From Aquihabitans sp. (GTDB lineage Bacteria; Actinomycetota; Acidimicrobiia; Acidimicrobiales; Iamiaceae): a DNA stretch of 35,035 nt. Under the pieces are notes generated by a model. That model did no database searches and had not been told where the DNA came from. It saw nothing but the letters and a program-made list of their open reading frames with translations. Positions 1 through 8,036 of the stretch are shown here, piece after piece. Numbering within the stretch: the first letter of the stretch is position 1; every line of letters begins with the position of its first letter. The stretch lies in NCBI GenBank assembly GCA_025353965.1, contig JANXNS010000182.1, forward strand, positions 1 through 35,035. The letters are read 5' to 3'. Position numbers and translations under genes: made by a program.

Positions 1-2
1 TC

Positions 3-3000
3 TCTGCCGATGCGTTCTACAACAATGGTCAGACCAGTGGCAGTCTCCATGGCACCCCGTTCGTGGACCCTGCCGTGCCGACCTGCGCAAGTATTGCTGG
101 TGGCGTCAGCGAGACGGCCGGCGGTGCAGCCAACACCTGGACCAACTACACCAACGCTGGTGGATCACAAGGGCCGACGATCGGCGGAGGGGCCACGGTC
201 CAAATCGCTTGCGCGCTCACCGGGTTCAGAGTCGCCGACGGCAACACCTGGTGGTATCAGATCGCTTCGTCGCCGTGGAGCCACGCCTATTACGTGTCGG
301 CAGATGCCTTCTACAACAACGGTCAAACCTCCGGCAGCCTAAGAGGTACTCCGTTCGTAGACCCCGCTGTCCCTCTCTGCTCGTCGGTGGTCATCGGCAC
401 GCCCGGCACTGGAGTAACGGAACAGCAGGGCCACAACGGCGTCAACACCTTCGCCAACTATCACAATGCATCGGCGCTCGGCCCGCGTGTCGACGCAGCC
501 AGCTCAGTTCAGGTGTCATGCAAAGTGTATGACCCAACGATTGCCAGCGTCAATCCGGATGGCTACTGGTACCGGATTGCCAATTCCCCTTGGAACAACC
601 AGTACTACGCTCCGGCAAACACGTTCATGAACGGCGATCCGTGGGGCGGGCCCTACACCCATAACACCGATTTCTCGGTCCCAGATTGCACCGATGCTCC
701 ACGTTCCGGGACCCCATCGGTCAGCCTCGGTCAGGGTCCAGCGGCGCCGGCCGGTTTTCGGTACGCAGTGAGTTTGAGCGGCTTCCCAGCCGGGACTTCG
801 GTGTCGCTGAACTGCTACGACAGCGTCAGTCCCGGCGGCTTCTATCGCTTCACGTTGACCACTGACGGTTCCGGTTCGGCTTTCACGCAGAGCCAGTGTT
901 ACTCGGGCGACGGGCCAGATCACTGGGTCGTGGCGAGTGGGGCCTACACCTCCAACCACCTGAGTTGGGGCTCGGGTGGCAGCGGCGGTACTCGAGGTAT
1001 CAAGAGCGCTGCGGCGGGAGTGCAGGGTTCCACGCCCCCGAGGAGTCAGAACTCAACTACCTGTCAGGCGACGCGCCATCCCGTGAACTGTGCGACCGGC
1101 GACTTCTGGCACACCTTCCAGGACTTCTCAATCCCAGATCGTGGCCTGCCCCTGGCCTTCTCTCACACGTACACCTCCTCGGCGGCCTCGACTGGTGGTC
1201 GGCTGGGCATGGGCTGGACAGACAGCTACAACATGTCGCTGACGACGGCGGGCAGCAATGTGAGTGTGACAGAGGAGAACGGCGCGATCGTCACGTTCGT
1301 CTCCGATGGTGCCGGAGGTTTCACGGCGCCGCCCTATGTGCTCGCAACGCTCATCTCGAACTCTGACGGGACCTTTACCTTCACTCGTCTCCAAAGCCAG
1401 GTTCGCTACGTCTTCTCAGCATTTGGCGAACTTCAGCGGGTGGTGGATCGCAATGGTTATGCAACCACGCTCGGATACACCGACCACCAGATGACCTCCA
1501 TCACTTCGGCGTCCGGCCGCACGCTCACCCTCGGCTACACCGGCTCGCAGATCACCAGGGTCACTGACCCCCTCGGGCGCTTCGAAACGTTCGTATATGA
1601 CGAGGCAGGGAACCTCAGCAGTCAGACGTACCCGGCTGGAGGAGTGGAATCGTTCACCTACGATGCGAACCACCTCGTGCTGACGATGACCGACCCGCGT
1701 GGTGGCATCGTCACCAACGTCTACAACTCTGCCGGGCGGGTGACGAGCCAGACGGACCCGGCCGGTCTGACGACCTCCTGGACCTTTAGCGGCGACAACG
1801 CTTCGGCGGCAGGCGGCTACACGTCCATGACGGATCCCAACGGCCAGGTCACGAAGTACAGCTACCAGAACCTCGAACTCCAGTCCGTCACCCATGCGCT
1901 CGGCACCCCGCTGGAAGCCACAACTAGCTACGCCTATGACCCGGCGACGCTCGGGATCACGTCGATCACGGACCCCCTGGGTCATATCACCACCTACTCC
2001 TACGACAGCCGGGGCAACCTCCTCTCGAAGACCGATCCCCTCGGGCACACAACCAGCCAGACCTACAACACGTTCAACGAGCCGCTGACAAGCACTGATG
2101 CGCTCGGCGCTGTGACTACCTCCACCTACGATGCGAGTGGCAACCCGCTCACCACCACTGGGCCTACGGGTGACACAACGACATTCGTCTATGGCGATGC
2201 CACTCATCCGGGAGATGTCACCAGTCAGACCGACGGGGACGGACGCACCACGAGCTTCACCTACGCCGGGGGTGGCGAGGTCGCATCCAAGACTGTCAGC
2301 CGTTCCGCCGGATCGACCGACGTGGCTCGGTTTACCTACGACGCCGATGGAGAGCAGATCTGCAAGGTCTCGCCCAACGCAGTAGCCCTTGGCATCGACT
2401 GCCCGGCTCCGGGCGCCCCCAGCGTCCCACACACCACCGAGACCACCTACGACGCCAAGGGCCGAGTGGCATCCATCTCTGACCCCAACGCCCACGTCAC
2501 CACCTACCAGTACGACGGGAATGGCAACCGGACCCGGGTCACAGACCCTTCAGGCCACTCCACCAACTCCGCATTCGACCTCGACGGACGCCACACCAGC
2601 ACGACTGACGCCAACGGAGCCGTCACCTCAACAGCGTTCGACGGGAATGGCAACACCACCTCGGTCACAGATCCGAACGGAAAGATCACATCGAGCACCT
2701 TCGATGCGCTCAACCGCGTCACCTCGACCACCAACCCGCTCGGCGAAGTAACTACCTACGGCTATGACCTGGCCGGCAATCGGACGAGCCTGACCGACCC
2801 CAAGGGTCGCGTCACGAACACCACCTTCGACACCGCCAACGAGATCACCACCATCAGCTACTCGGACGGCATCACACACGGAGTCTCCTATTCGTACGAC
2901 GCTGCTGGCCGGCGGAAAACGATGACCGACGGCACCGGAGTCACGTTCTACGGCTACGACCAGCTCGGCCGGCTGACCTCATCGACCGACGGCGCGCTAC

Positions 3001-5261
3001 ACACCATCGCCCACAGCTACGACGCCGCAGGCCACCCCACCGTGATCACTTATCCCAACGGACACACCGTCACTGAGACCTACGACGGTGCAGGCAACCC
3101 GCTCTCGATCAAGGACTGGCTGGGCCACACCACCACCTTCTCCTACGACGGGGACGGCAACGTCACCAGCCAAACCACGGGATCCAGTCCTGCGGTCACC
3201 GATACCTACAGCTACGACTTTGCCGATCAGCTCGTCTCAATCAGCGATTCAGATGGCTCCACGGTGTTGCAGCACTTCAACTACACCAGAACAGCGAGCG
3301 ACCTGGTCGCATCAGCGACGCCCGACGCGTCGCCGCCGATCAACTACAATTACGACCCGACCGATCGGCTCAACACCGATGCCCAGGGCTCGTACGCATA
3401 CGATCCCGCAGGTAACCCGACCACCTTTCGGGGCGTTCCCCAGACCTTCAACAGCGGCGACCAGCTGGTGGCGTCCGGCACCGGCAATACCGCACTCGCC
3501 TACACCTACGATCACCTCGGCAATCGGACGGCCAGAGTCGCAGCGACCGGCAAGGTAGCGGGCTACTCCTACGACCAAGCCAACCGGCTCACCGCGATCG
3601 TTGGACGCACCATCCAACCTGCCATCACCAGCATCTCACCAGCCTCTGGGCCCGTTGCGGGCGGCACCACCGTGACGATCACCGGCACAGGCTTCTCCGG
3701 GGCCACCGCTGTTCAGTTCGGCGGCCACCCGGCCCCATTCACGGTTGTCTCCAGCCATACGATCACCACCACCGCCCCGGCCGGGCTCAGTGCGGTGAAC
3801 ATCACAGTCACCCGTGCAGCCGGCACCAGCCCACTGACGACGAACGACCGCTTCACCTACACCGGCGGCCCCGCAGTCGGATCCCTGACACCGAGCAAGA
3901 TGGGTTCGACCGCCAACCCGACCATCACCATCACCGGGGTCGGCTTCACCGGAGCAACGAAGGTGTACTTCGGGCTGAAAGCATCGGCTCACGTCACCGT
4001 GGTGTCCGACACCAAGATCACCGCTACCGCACCGACGGGCTCAGCATCAGTTCACGTGCGCATCGTGAACGGCACCGCCACCAGCCCGATCGTTGCCGAA
4101 GACCGATTCGCCTACGCCCAAACCTCGCCGACCATCACCCACATCAGTCCGAACTCGGGACCGGCCACCGGAAACACCAACGTGGTTGTTCTCGGCACCG
4201 GATTCAGCAGCGCCACCGCCGTCCGCTTCGGGACTACCGCGGCACTTAAGTTCAACGTCCGCTCGGACGGCGCACTCACCGCCACAGCTCCTCCGGGCAG
4301 CAGCACGACAGACGTCACCGTGACCAACCAGATCGGCACCAGTCCGAAGACGGCGGCGGACCGGTACTCCTACCTCAGCGGTGCTGTCCCGGTCGCCACC
4401 TACGAATACAACGGAGATGGACTTCGAACGTCCAAGACGGTCGGCGCAACGACCTCGAGCTTCGCCTGGGACACAAATGGCGAGCTACCGATGCTCCTGT
4501 CCAATACCGCGACCAGCTTCATCTACGGACCTGGTGGGTTGCCACTAGAGAGCATCAGCTCGACGGGGACAGTCGAGTTCTTCCATCACGATCAGATCGG
4601 AAGTACGACGCTTCTCACCTCTGCTTCTGGCACGACTGACGCAACCTTCACCTATACGTCCTTCGGACAGCTCAAAGCACATACAGGGACTGTCGCAACC
4701 GCGCTTGGTTTCACGGGCCAGTACCAGGATTCCGAGTCCGGCCTGTACTACCTTCGGGCACGGTATTACGACCCTGTGAGTGGACAGTTCCTCACTGTCG
4801 ATCCGGCGATAGAGCAAACGCGAGTTCCGTATGGCTACGCTGGGAGTGATCCTCTAAATTTCGTTGATCCCTCCGGGAATTTCTCCGTTGGCAAACTGAT
4901 TTGGACTGGCGTGGGGCTGGCTCTGGGCATTGGGGCGGTGGTTGTTGCTGCGCCGACTCTGACTGCCGCTGGCGCGGCGGTTATAGGTCTTGCTTTTGTA
5001 GCGGCCGGCGTGGGTGGGGCGATCGCTTTTGACGAAGCCTTTCGGTCATGTCAGCGGAACGGGTTTGCTTCGTCGTCCTGTGGTTCACATGCGTTGGCGG
5101 CTGACCTCGGCACCCTTGTCTCGGTGCTTCCGGGCTTGGGTTCCAAGGGGCTTCAAATCGCAGAGGAACTGGCTAAAGCCGGATTTGGTTACTTAATCAG
5201 TCCCAGCTGGTTTGGTGGAAATTCTCTTTCGACTGGGTCTACAAACCAGAGGCCTTGTTAG
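3..5261 (+). CDS. RHS/YD-repeat surface protein with IPT/TIG domains (5' partial)
   Basis: The frame is open from the window start, so the true start lies upstream; 1752 codons are visible. Near the N-terminus are three similar modules of about 100 residues, each with a WYxI(A)xSPW core and an aromatic/Asn-rich stretch such as ADAFYNNG, resembling bacterial SH3-like cell-wall repeats. A DUF6531-like segment follows (from about nt 1068; CATGDFW, GLPLAFSHTYTS), then YD repeats from about nt 1400 to 3600. Three IPT/TIG immunoglobulin-like domains (about nt 3613-3865, 3870-4115, 4128-4374) interrupt the shell. The RHS-associated core with GLYYLRARYYDP and the DPSG boundary is at about nt 4701-4875. 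The last ~127 residues are hydrophobic and Gly/Ala-rich. RHS proteins are exported and can carry a C-terminal toxin; this tip looks like a pre-toxin linker and I recognise no toxin fold. The role could be contact-dependent competition or adhesion. Confidence 0.9.
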   Translation, partial: SADAFYNNGQTSGSLHGTPFVDPAVPTCASIAGGVSETAGGAANTWTNYTNAGGSQGPTIGGGATVQIACALTGFRVADGNTWWYQIASSPWSHAYYVSADAFYNNGQTSGSLRGTPFVDPAVPLCSSVVIGTPGTGVTEQQGHNGVNTFANYHNASALGPRVDAASSVQVSCKVYDPTIASVNPDGYWYRIANSPWNNQYYAPANTFMNGDPWGGPYTHNTDFSVPDCTDAPRSGTPSVSLGQGPAAPAGFRYAVSLSGFPAGTSVSLNCYDSVSPGGFYRFTLTTDGSGSAFTQSQCYSGDGPDHWVVASGAYTSNHLSWGSGGSGGTRGIKSAAAGVQGSTPPRSQNSTTCQATRHPVNCATGDFWHTFQDFSIPDRGLPLAFSHTYTSSAASTGGRLGMGWTDSYNMSLTTAGSNVSVTEENGAIVTFVSDGAGGFTAPPYVLATLISNSDGTFTFTRLQSQVRYVFSAFGELQRVVDRNGYATTLGYTDHQMTSITSASGRTLTLGYTGSQITRVTDPLGRFETFVYDEAGNLSSQTYPAGGVESFTYDANHLVLTMTDPRGGIVTNVYNSAGRVTSQTDPAGLTTSWTFSGDNASAAGGYTSMTDPNGQVTKYSYQNLELQSVTHALGTPLEATTSYAYDPATLGITSITDPLGHITTYSYDSRGNLLSKTDPLGHTTSQTYNTFNEPLTSTDALGAVTTSTYDASGNPLTTTGPTGDTTTFVYGDATHPGDVTSQTDGDGRTTSFTYAGGGEVASKTVSRSAGSTDVARFTYDADGEQICKVSPNAVALGIDCPAPGAPSVPHTTETTYDAKGRVASISDPNAHVTTYQYDGNGNRTRVTDPSGHSTNSAFDLDGRHTSTTDANGAVTSTAFDGNGNTTSVTDPNGKITSSTFDALNRVTSTTNPLGEVTTYGYDLAGNRTSLTDPKGRVTNTTFDTANEITTISYSDGITHGVSYSYDAAGRRKTMTDGTGVTFYGYDQLGRLTSSTDGALHTIAHSYDAAGHPTVITYPNGHTVTETYDGAGNPLSIKDWLGHTTTFSYDGDGNVTSQTTGSSPAVTDTYSYDFADQLVSISDSDGSTVLQHFNYTRTASDLVASATPDASPPINYNYDPTDRLNTDAQGSYAYDPAGNPTTFRGVPQTFNSGDQLVASGTGNTALAYTYDHLGNRTARVAATGKVAGYSYDQANRLTAIVGRTIQPAITSISPASGPVAGGTTVTITGTGFSGATAVQFGGHPAPFTVVSSHTITTTAPAGLSAVNITVTRAAGTSPLTTNDRFTYTGGPAVGSLTPSKMGSTANPTITITGVGFTGATKVYFGLKASAHVTVVSDTKITATAPTGSASVHVRIVNGTATSPIVAEDRFAYAQTSPTITHISPNSGPATGNTNVVVLGTGFSSATAVRFGTTAALKFNVRSDGALTATAPPGSSTTDVTVTNQIGTSPKTAADRYSYLSGAVPVATYEYNGDGLRTSKTVGATTSSFAWDTNGELPMLLSNTATSFIYGPGGLPLESISSTGTVEFFHHDQIGSTTLLTSASGTTDATFTYTSFGQLKAHTGTVATALGFTGQYQDSESGLYYLRARYYDPVSGQFLTVDPAIEQTRVPYGYAGSDPLNFVDPSGNFSVGKLIWTGVGLALGIGAVVVAAPTLTAAGAAVIGLAFVAAGVGGAIAFDEAFRSCQRNGFASSSCGSHALAADLGTLVSVLPGLGSKGLQIAEELAKAGFGYLISPSWFGGNSLSTGSTNQRPC

Positions 5262-5345
5262 GTGCAGGGGGCCACGCCGTCGGTCAGGCGCTTGACGTCG
5301 CGTGTGGACATATTGCCGCCTTTAGTTATATAATCCGTAGCTGAA

Positions 5346-5828
5346 ATGTTAAAGACTTCTGAACCTCGTACTGCGATATCGATGCGGCCAAAATTATTAT
5401 ACCCGGTTGTATATTTTCTAGTAGCGTTCGTAGTAACGATGGGTAGCATTTTAGGATTTTCACATGTGACGAACCTTGCTGCGAAGATGACAGTTCTATC
5501 AAGTGGGCTGTTTCTCGCAGGGTCAACCCTCCTAAAATCTGGTCAACTCTTTGTGTATCGAATCTCCATTGATCGCTCGGGTAATATCCTTGCTCGAACG
5601 ATTCAGGGTACCGTCCTCATCAATCCTGCCGTTCTTACGAAGATCGAGATCTACGCACCTAACCCTCGTGACATTGGGTTGGTGTTATCGAATCAAACGC
5701 TAACGATGCGCATCCCTATAGATACGTTATCCAAGAGGGACGTCGCCAATCTATTGGACAGCATCAGGCCACACCTACCCAGGGACATTGTGATGAATTC
5801 CGAGGCCCGTAAAATGTTCGCAGTCTGA
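5346..5828 (+). CDS. Two-helix membrane protein, candidate RHS immunity protein
   Basis: 160 aa. Two hydrophobic segments (about residues 17-38 and 48-66) precede a soluble C-terminal half rich in alternating hydrophobic residues, which could be a small PH-like beta domain. I recognise no family. The gene starts 84 bp after the RHS stop on the same strand and is visibly richer in A+T than its neighbours, as often seen for RHS tip/immunity cassettes gained by transfer. No convincing Shine-Dalgarno sequence precedes the ATG at 5346; the in-frame ATG at 5382 is an alternative. The immunity role rests only on position, membrane topology and base composition. Confidence 0.65.
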   Translation: MLKTSEPRTAISMRPKLLYPVVYFLVAFVVTMGSILGFSHVTNLAAKMTVLSSGLFLAGSTLLKSGQLFVYRISIDRSGNILARTIQGTVLINPAVLTKIEIYAPNPRDIGLVLSNQTLTMRIPIDTLSKRDVANLLDSIRPHLPRDIVMNSEARKMFAV

Positions 5829-5833
5829 TTGAT

Positions 5834-6586
5834 CTAGCAGGGCCACTCCCACCACAACCCGTACAGCTGATCTCTCCTCGGGTTCTCTATCCGACACCGC
5901 GCCATCCCATCGGAGATCTCCAATTCTGTCCGTTCGTGGCCGAAGCCGACATCGAGCACGGTGTCGGCGACCAGGGCCCAGGCGGCAGCCGGGAGCTGGT
6001 CGTCCATGAAGGAGACCACGAATCGGATGCTGGCTGGTCGCCAGTCCCTCGGGAACCCGTAGAGCACGAGGGGCAGCGATGAGCCTTTCTCGGGGTTGGT
6101 GTAGCCGATGTTCTGCCCGTGGCTGAAGTGCTCATCAGTCCGGTCGTATTGCATGACCTCGATGCCGGCGATGCGCCCGTTCTTGACCCCCGCCGCCACG
6201 ATGACGTGGCCGTCGAAGAAGTCGTTGAGCAGCTGGGCTCGTAGCTCACCGAGTGCCCGGTCGGACCAACGCCCGACCGTTTTGACGTCTCGTTGCTTCA
6301 GTTCGGCGAACGAGGAACGGCGGTCACCGAGCCAGTCCCGCTCTCGCCCGGTGGGCGGCCGGTCGAGGAGTTCCTCGAGGTTGAGGGCGAGGTCGACCCG
6401 TAGGGCATTGGCCCGGTCGCTGTCGCCCAGGCTGCCCAGCAACTGCACCAGCGCCTGGTAGGCCTCGACAGGATCGCTGGTGGCCAGCGAAGACAGCACT
6501 GCGGGGCTGGTGGCCAGGCGATCAGCGCTCATACCGCGGCCCTCTCGCAGCTTCTTGAGCTCGGTCAGGGTCTGGTCAGTGTCCAC
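5834..6586 (-). CDS. Hypothetical protein with short regulator-like N-terminus
   Basis: 250 aa from a GTG start, convergent with the membrane protein gene and ending 5 bp from it. The first ~45 residues (LKKLREGRGMSADRL) resemble the short helical N-termini of actinobacterial XRE-like or tetratricopeptide-like regulators. The rest, with a (R/K)DWRPASIRF stretch and many Trp and acidic residues, matches no family I know. The start lies in a tandem repeat: AGTGGACA occurs twice 12 bp apart, and the upstream copy gives GTG GAC ATC TGA, a stop just before the chosen start. Function unknown. Confidence 0.65.
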   Translation of the reverse strand: MDTDQTLTELKKLREGRGMSADRLATSPAVLSSLATSDPVEAYQALVQLLGSLGDSDRANALRVDLALNLEELLDRPPTGRERDWLGDRRSSFAELKQRDVKTVGRWSDRALGELRAQLLNDFFDGHVIVAAGVKNGRIAGIEVMQYDRTDEHFSHGQNIGYTNPEKGSSLPLVLYGFPRDWRPASIRFVVSFMDDQLPAAAWALVADTVLDVGFGHERTELEISDGMARCRIENPRRDQLYGLWWEWPC

Positions 6587-6658
6587 TCAGATGTCCACTT
6601 TCTGGGAGACGTCTGGCCTATCTCACTACCTCCCGTTTGCTCCACGCTGCCCTCCGAC

Positions 6659-6677
6659 GGCCACCACCCCGGTGGCC
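6659..6677 (+). promoter_or_regulatory. Hairpin ahead of small-gene operon
   Basis: A perfect 7-bp stem (GGCCACC / GGTGGCC) with a 5-nt loop ends 7 nt before the GGAG ribosome-binding site of the gene at 6698. There is no T-tract, so it is more likely a 5' leader structure or a protein site than a terminator. It sits in the 111-bp divergent gap between the minus-strand gene and the first gene of the mobile element. Confidence 0.4.
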
Positions 6678-6697
6678 CAAACGAAGGAGACACCAAA

Positions 6698-7033
6698 GTG
6701 AGCAACCTCATCCCCGCCAGTGGCGGTACCAGCAACTTCTTGGAGCGTCGGGAGGATCGGGCGGTCTACCGCCAGATCTCTAGCTTGGAGCGGTCCAAGG
6801 CGGTTGGTCTGGCTCGCCTGGAGCAGCAGGCTGAGCTGGAGGCGGCCAAGGCCCACGCTGTGGGCTACGTCGGTCAGCAGGCCATGCAGGCCGTGACCAT
6901 GTTGAGCCAGATGGAAGGTCAGCTCGGCGCTGCCTGCCCATTGGCGGTGACTCGGCTGCAGGGCATCGCGGACATGACCGCTCTGTCGATCGCTCAGGTG
7001 GTGGCGGACTCGGCTCGGAAGATCGGTCGGTGA
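6698..7033 (+). CDS. Small helical protein of the mobile element
   Basis: 111 aa from GTG with GGAG ten bases upstream. The sequence is almost entirely predicted helical: a charged Arg/Glu-rich segment (residues ~15-50, coiled-coil-like), then a more hydrophobic Ala/Met/Gln-rich segment. No cysteines, no signal peptide, no family recognised. Its stop overlaps the next start (GTGA), making it the first of four translationally coupled small genes. An accessory conjugation or membrane-assembly role is inferred from the next genes being membrane proteins and from the transfer ATPase downstream. Confidence 0.7.
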   Translation: MSNLIPASGGTSNFLERREDRAVYRQISSLERSKAVGLARLEQQAELEAAKAHAVGYVGQQAMQAVTMLSQMEGQLGAACPLAVTRLQGIADMTALSIAQVVADSARKIGR

Positions 7034-7260
7034 GCGTCCTCACGGGTGTGCTCGCCCTCATCGGGCTCATGGTGGTGGTCGGCGTGGGCCTGTTCCTGCT
7101 GGCGATTGCGTTCTTGCCGTCGGTGTCGGCGGCGCACGAGCGGTCCCGGGCGGAGCGGGAGAGCCAGGAGGCGTCGTGGCGGATCCACCAGCAGGCCACC
7201 CAGGCCTTCGGGCAGATGTTGGAGTCGGCCCGCCAGGAAGACCGCGAGGACCGGCCGTGA
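7030..7260 (+). CDS. Small membrane protein with cytoplasmic charged tail
   Basis: 76 aa. One strongly hydrophobic segment (residues ~4-30) is followed by a charged amphipathic tail rich in Arg, Glu and Gln, the layout of a single-pass protein with a coiled-coil tail. The GTG start overlaps the preceding TGA, and the stop overlaps the next GTG. No family recognised; it probably acts with its coupled neighbours at the membrane. Confidence 0.7.
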   Translation: MSVLTGVLALIGLMVVVGVGLFLLAIAFLPSVSAAHERSRAERESQEASWRIHQQATQAFGQMLESARQEDREDRP

Positions 7261-7484
7261 GAGGCGGGTTCAAGCAGCTGGTGCATCCGGGGACCCAGAT
7301 CTCCGAGATCGATGTGGAGGCGACTCGGTCCGAGCGCAACCGGGTGCATGAGGAGGTCGAGATGCGGTCGTACATCGCGTGGTTGCTGGTGTCGTCGTTG
7401 CCGGGAGATGGTTTGGTGCGGGTGACGCCGTACCAAGTCCTCAGCGTGCCTGAGTCCGAGGCAGCCGCCGGTGAGGCTTCATGA
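7257..7484 (+). CDS. Small soluble protein, unknown function
   Basis: 75 aa from GTG at 7257, which overlaps the previous stop (GTGA); in-frame sequence further upstream is only the shadow of the neighbour. The product is soluble, with an acidic C-terminus (PESEAAAGEAS) and no clear motif. Translational coupling on both sides supports it as a real gene. Function unknown. Confidence 0.6.
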   Translation: MRGGFKQLVHPGTQISEIDVEATRSERNRVHEEVEMRSYIAWLLVSSLPGDGLVRVTPYQVLSVPESEAAAGEAS

Positions 7485-7666
7485 ACCAACAAGACCCGGT
7501 GCGTTCAGCGTCGCAGCGGCTGTGGTCGCTGGCGCTGAGTGCACTGGGCCTGCTCATCGTGTTCAACGTGGTGTGGACCTTGGTTCGGCCGTTGTTGCCG
7601 ATCTTGGTGGTGTTTGCGGTGCTCTTGGTAGGGGTGACCGTGTGGAACCGGCGGCGTTGGCGCTGA
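7481..7666 (+). CDS. Small two-helix membrane protein
   Basis: 61 aa. Two hydrophobic segments (about residues 16-33 and 36-54) separated by VRP, ending in a basic WNRRRWR tail, which suggests both termini are cytoplasmic. The ATG overlaps the previous stop (ATGA). It closes the four-gene run; a 200-bp AT-richer gap follows. No family recognised. Confidence 0.65.
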   Translation: MNQQDPVRSASQRLWSLALSALGLLIVFNVVWTLVRPLLPILVVFAVLLVGVTVWNRRRWR

Positions 7667-7779
7667 AGCGCGCCAAGCCCGCAACGGTGCGCGTTCGTTG
7701 CACAAACCACAACAAATAAGTGACGACCCATTCGTATCTGTTCTTTCAGCCTGTTGTGTATTTCACACGGCCATTGGCC

Positions 7780-7808
7780 TTGACTGTTTACACGAAGCGC
7801 CACATAAC
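7780..7808 (+). promoter_or_regulatory. Candidate sigma70-type promoter for transfer operon
   Basis: TTGACT (7780-7785), 17 bp, then CATAAC (7803-7808) lie in the AT-rich 202-bp gap before the gene at 7869. This is the only strong -35/-10 pair I see between the small-gene run and the transfer ATPase. It would give a leader of about 55 nt. Confidence 0.5.
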
Positions 7809-7855
7809 AAATAGAGAGGGTTGTAGCAATTCTTCTACTAAATAAATATGAAGCG

Positions 7856-7868
7856 AAGGAGGTGATCC
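7856..7868 (+). promoter_or_regulatory. Extended Shine-Dalgarno sequence
   Basis: AAGGAGGTGATCC matches the reverse complement of the bacterial 16S rRNA 3' end over 13 consecutive bases and directly abuts the ATG at 7869; the GGAGG core is 6 nt from the start. Such a long match is rare and fixes the start of the 55-aa gene. Confidence 0.8.
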
Positions 7869-8036
7869 ATGGCACAGAACAATCGTAAAGAAGTGAAGGT
7901 CCGGCCGGTTCGTAAGAACAAGCCAGATGTCCGGGCCTTGGCTCGGGTGCTCATCGAGTTGGCTATGGCCGACTCCACGCCTGAAGTAGTGAAAGCGGTC
8001 GACGTCGTGGACACCGACAGGGAGCGCTCGACATGA
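7869..8036 (+). CDS. 55-aa basic protein ahead of transfer ATPase
   Basis: A 55-codon gene starting MAQNNRKEVKVRPVRKNK and ending DRERST. The first 20 residues are strongly basic; residues ~21-48 form a likely helix followed by an acidic stretch. The ATG follows a 13-nt Shine-Dalgarno sequence, and its TGA overlaps the next ATG (ATGA at 8033), so it is co-translated with the ATPase. No family recognised. A DNA-binding or ATPase-adaptor role would fit the basic N-terminus and coupling, but that is inference. Confidence 0.75.
   Translation: MAQNNRKEVKVRPVRKNKPDVRALARVLIELAMADSTPEVVKAVDVVDTDRERST

Noticed and set aside
1416-2495. Long minus-strand frame inside the RHS gene
   Set aside because: Shadow of the RHS repeats; low-complexity Arg/Gly-rich sequence and no ribosome site.
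5262-5345. Minus-strand peptide MSTRDVKRLTDG resembling an IS256 transposase motif
   Set aside because: Twelve residues are too few, with no flanking similarity.
6600-6660. AGACGTCT palindrome as an attachment core
   Set aside because: An 8-bp palindrome is too short, and no matching copy is seen at the right end near 16.1-16.3 kb.
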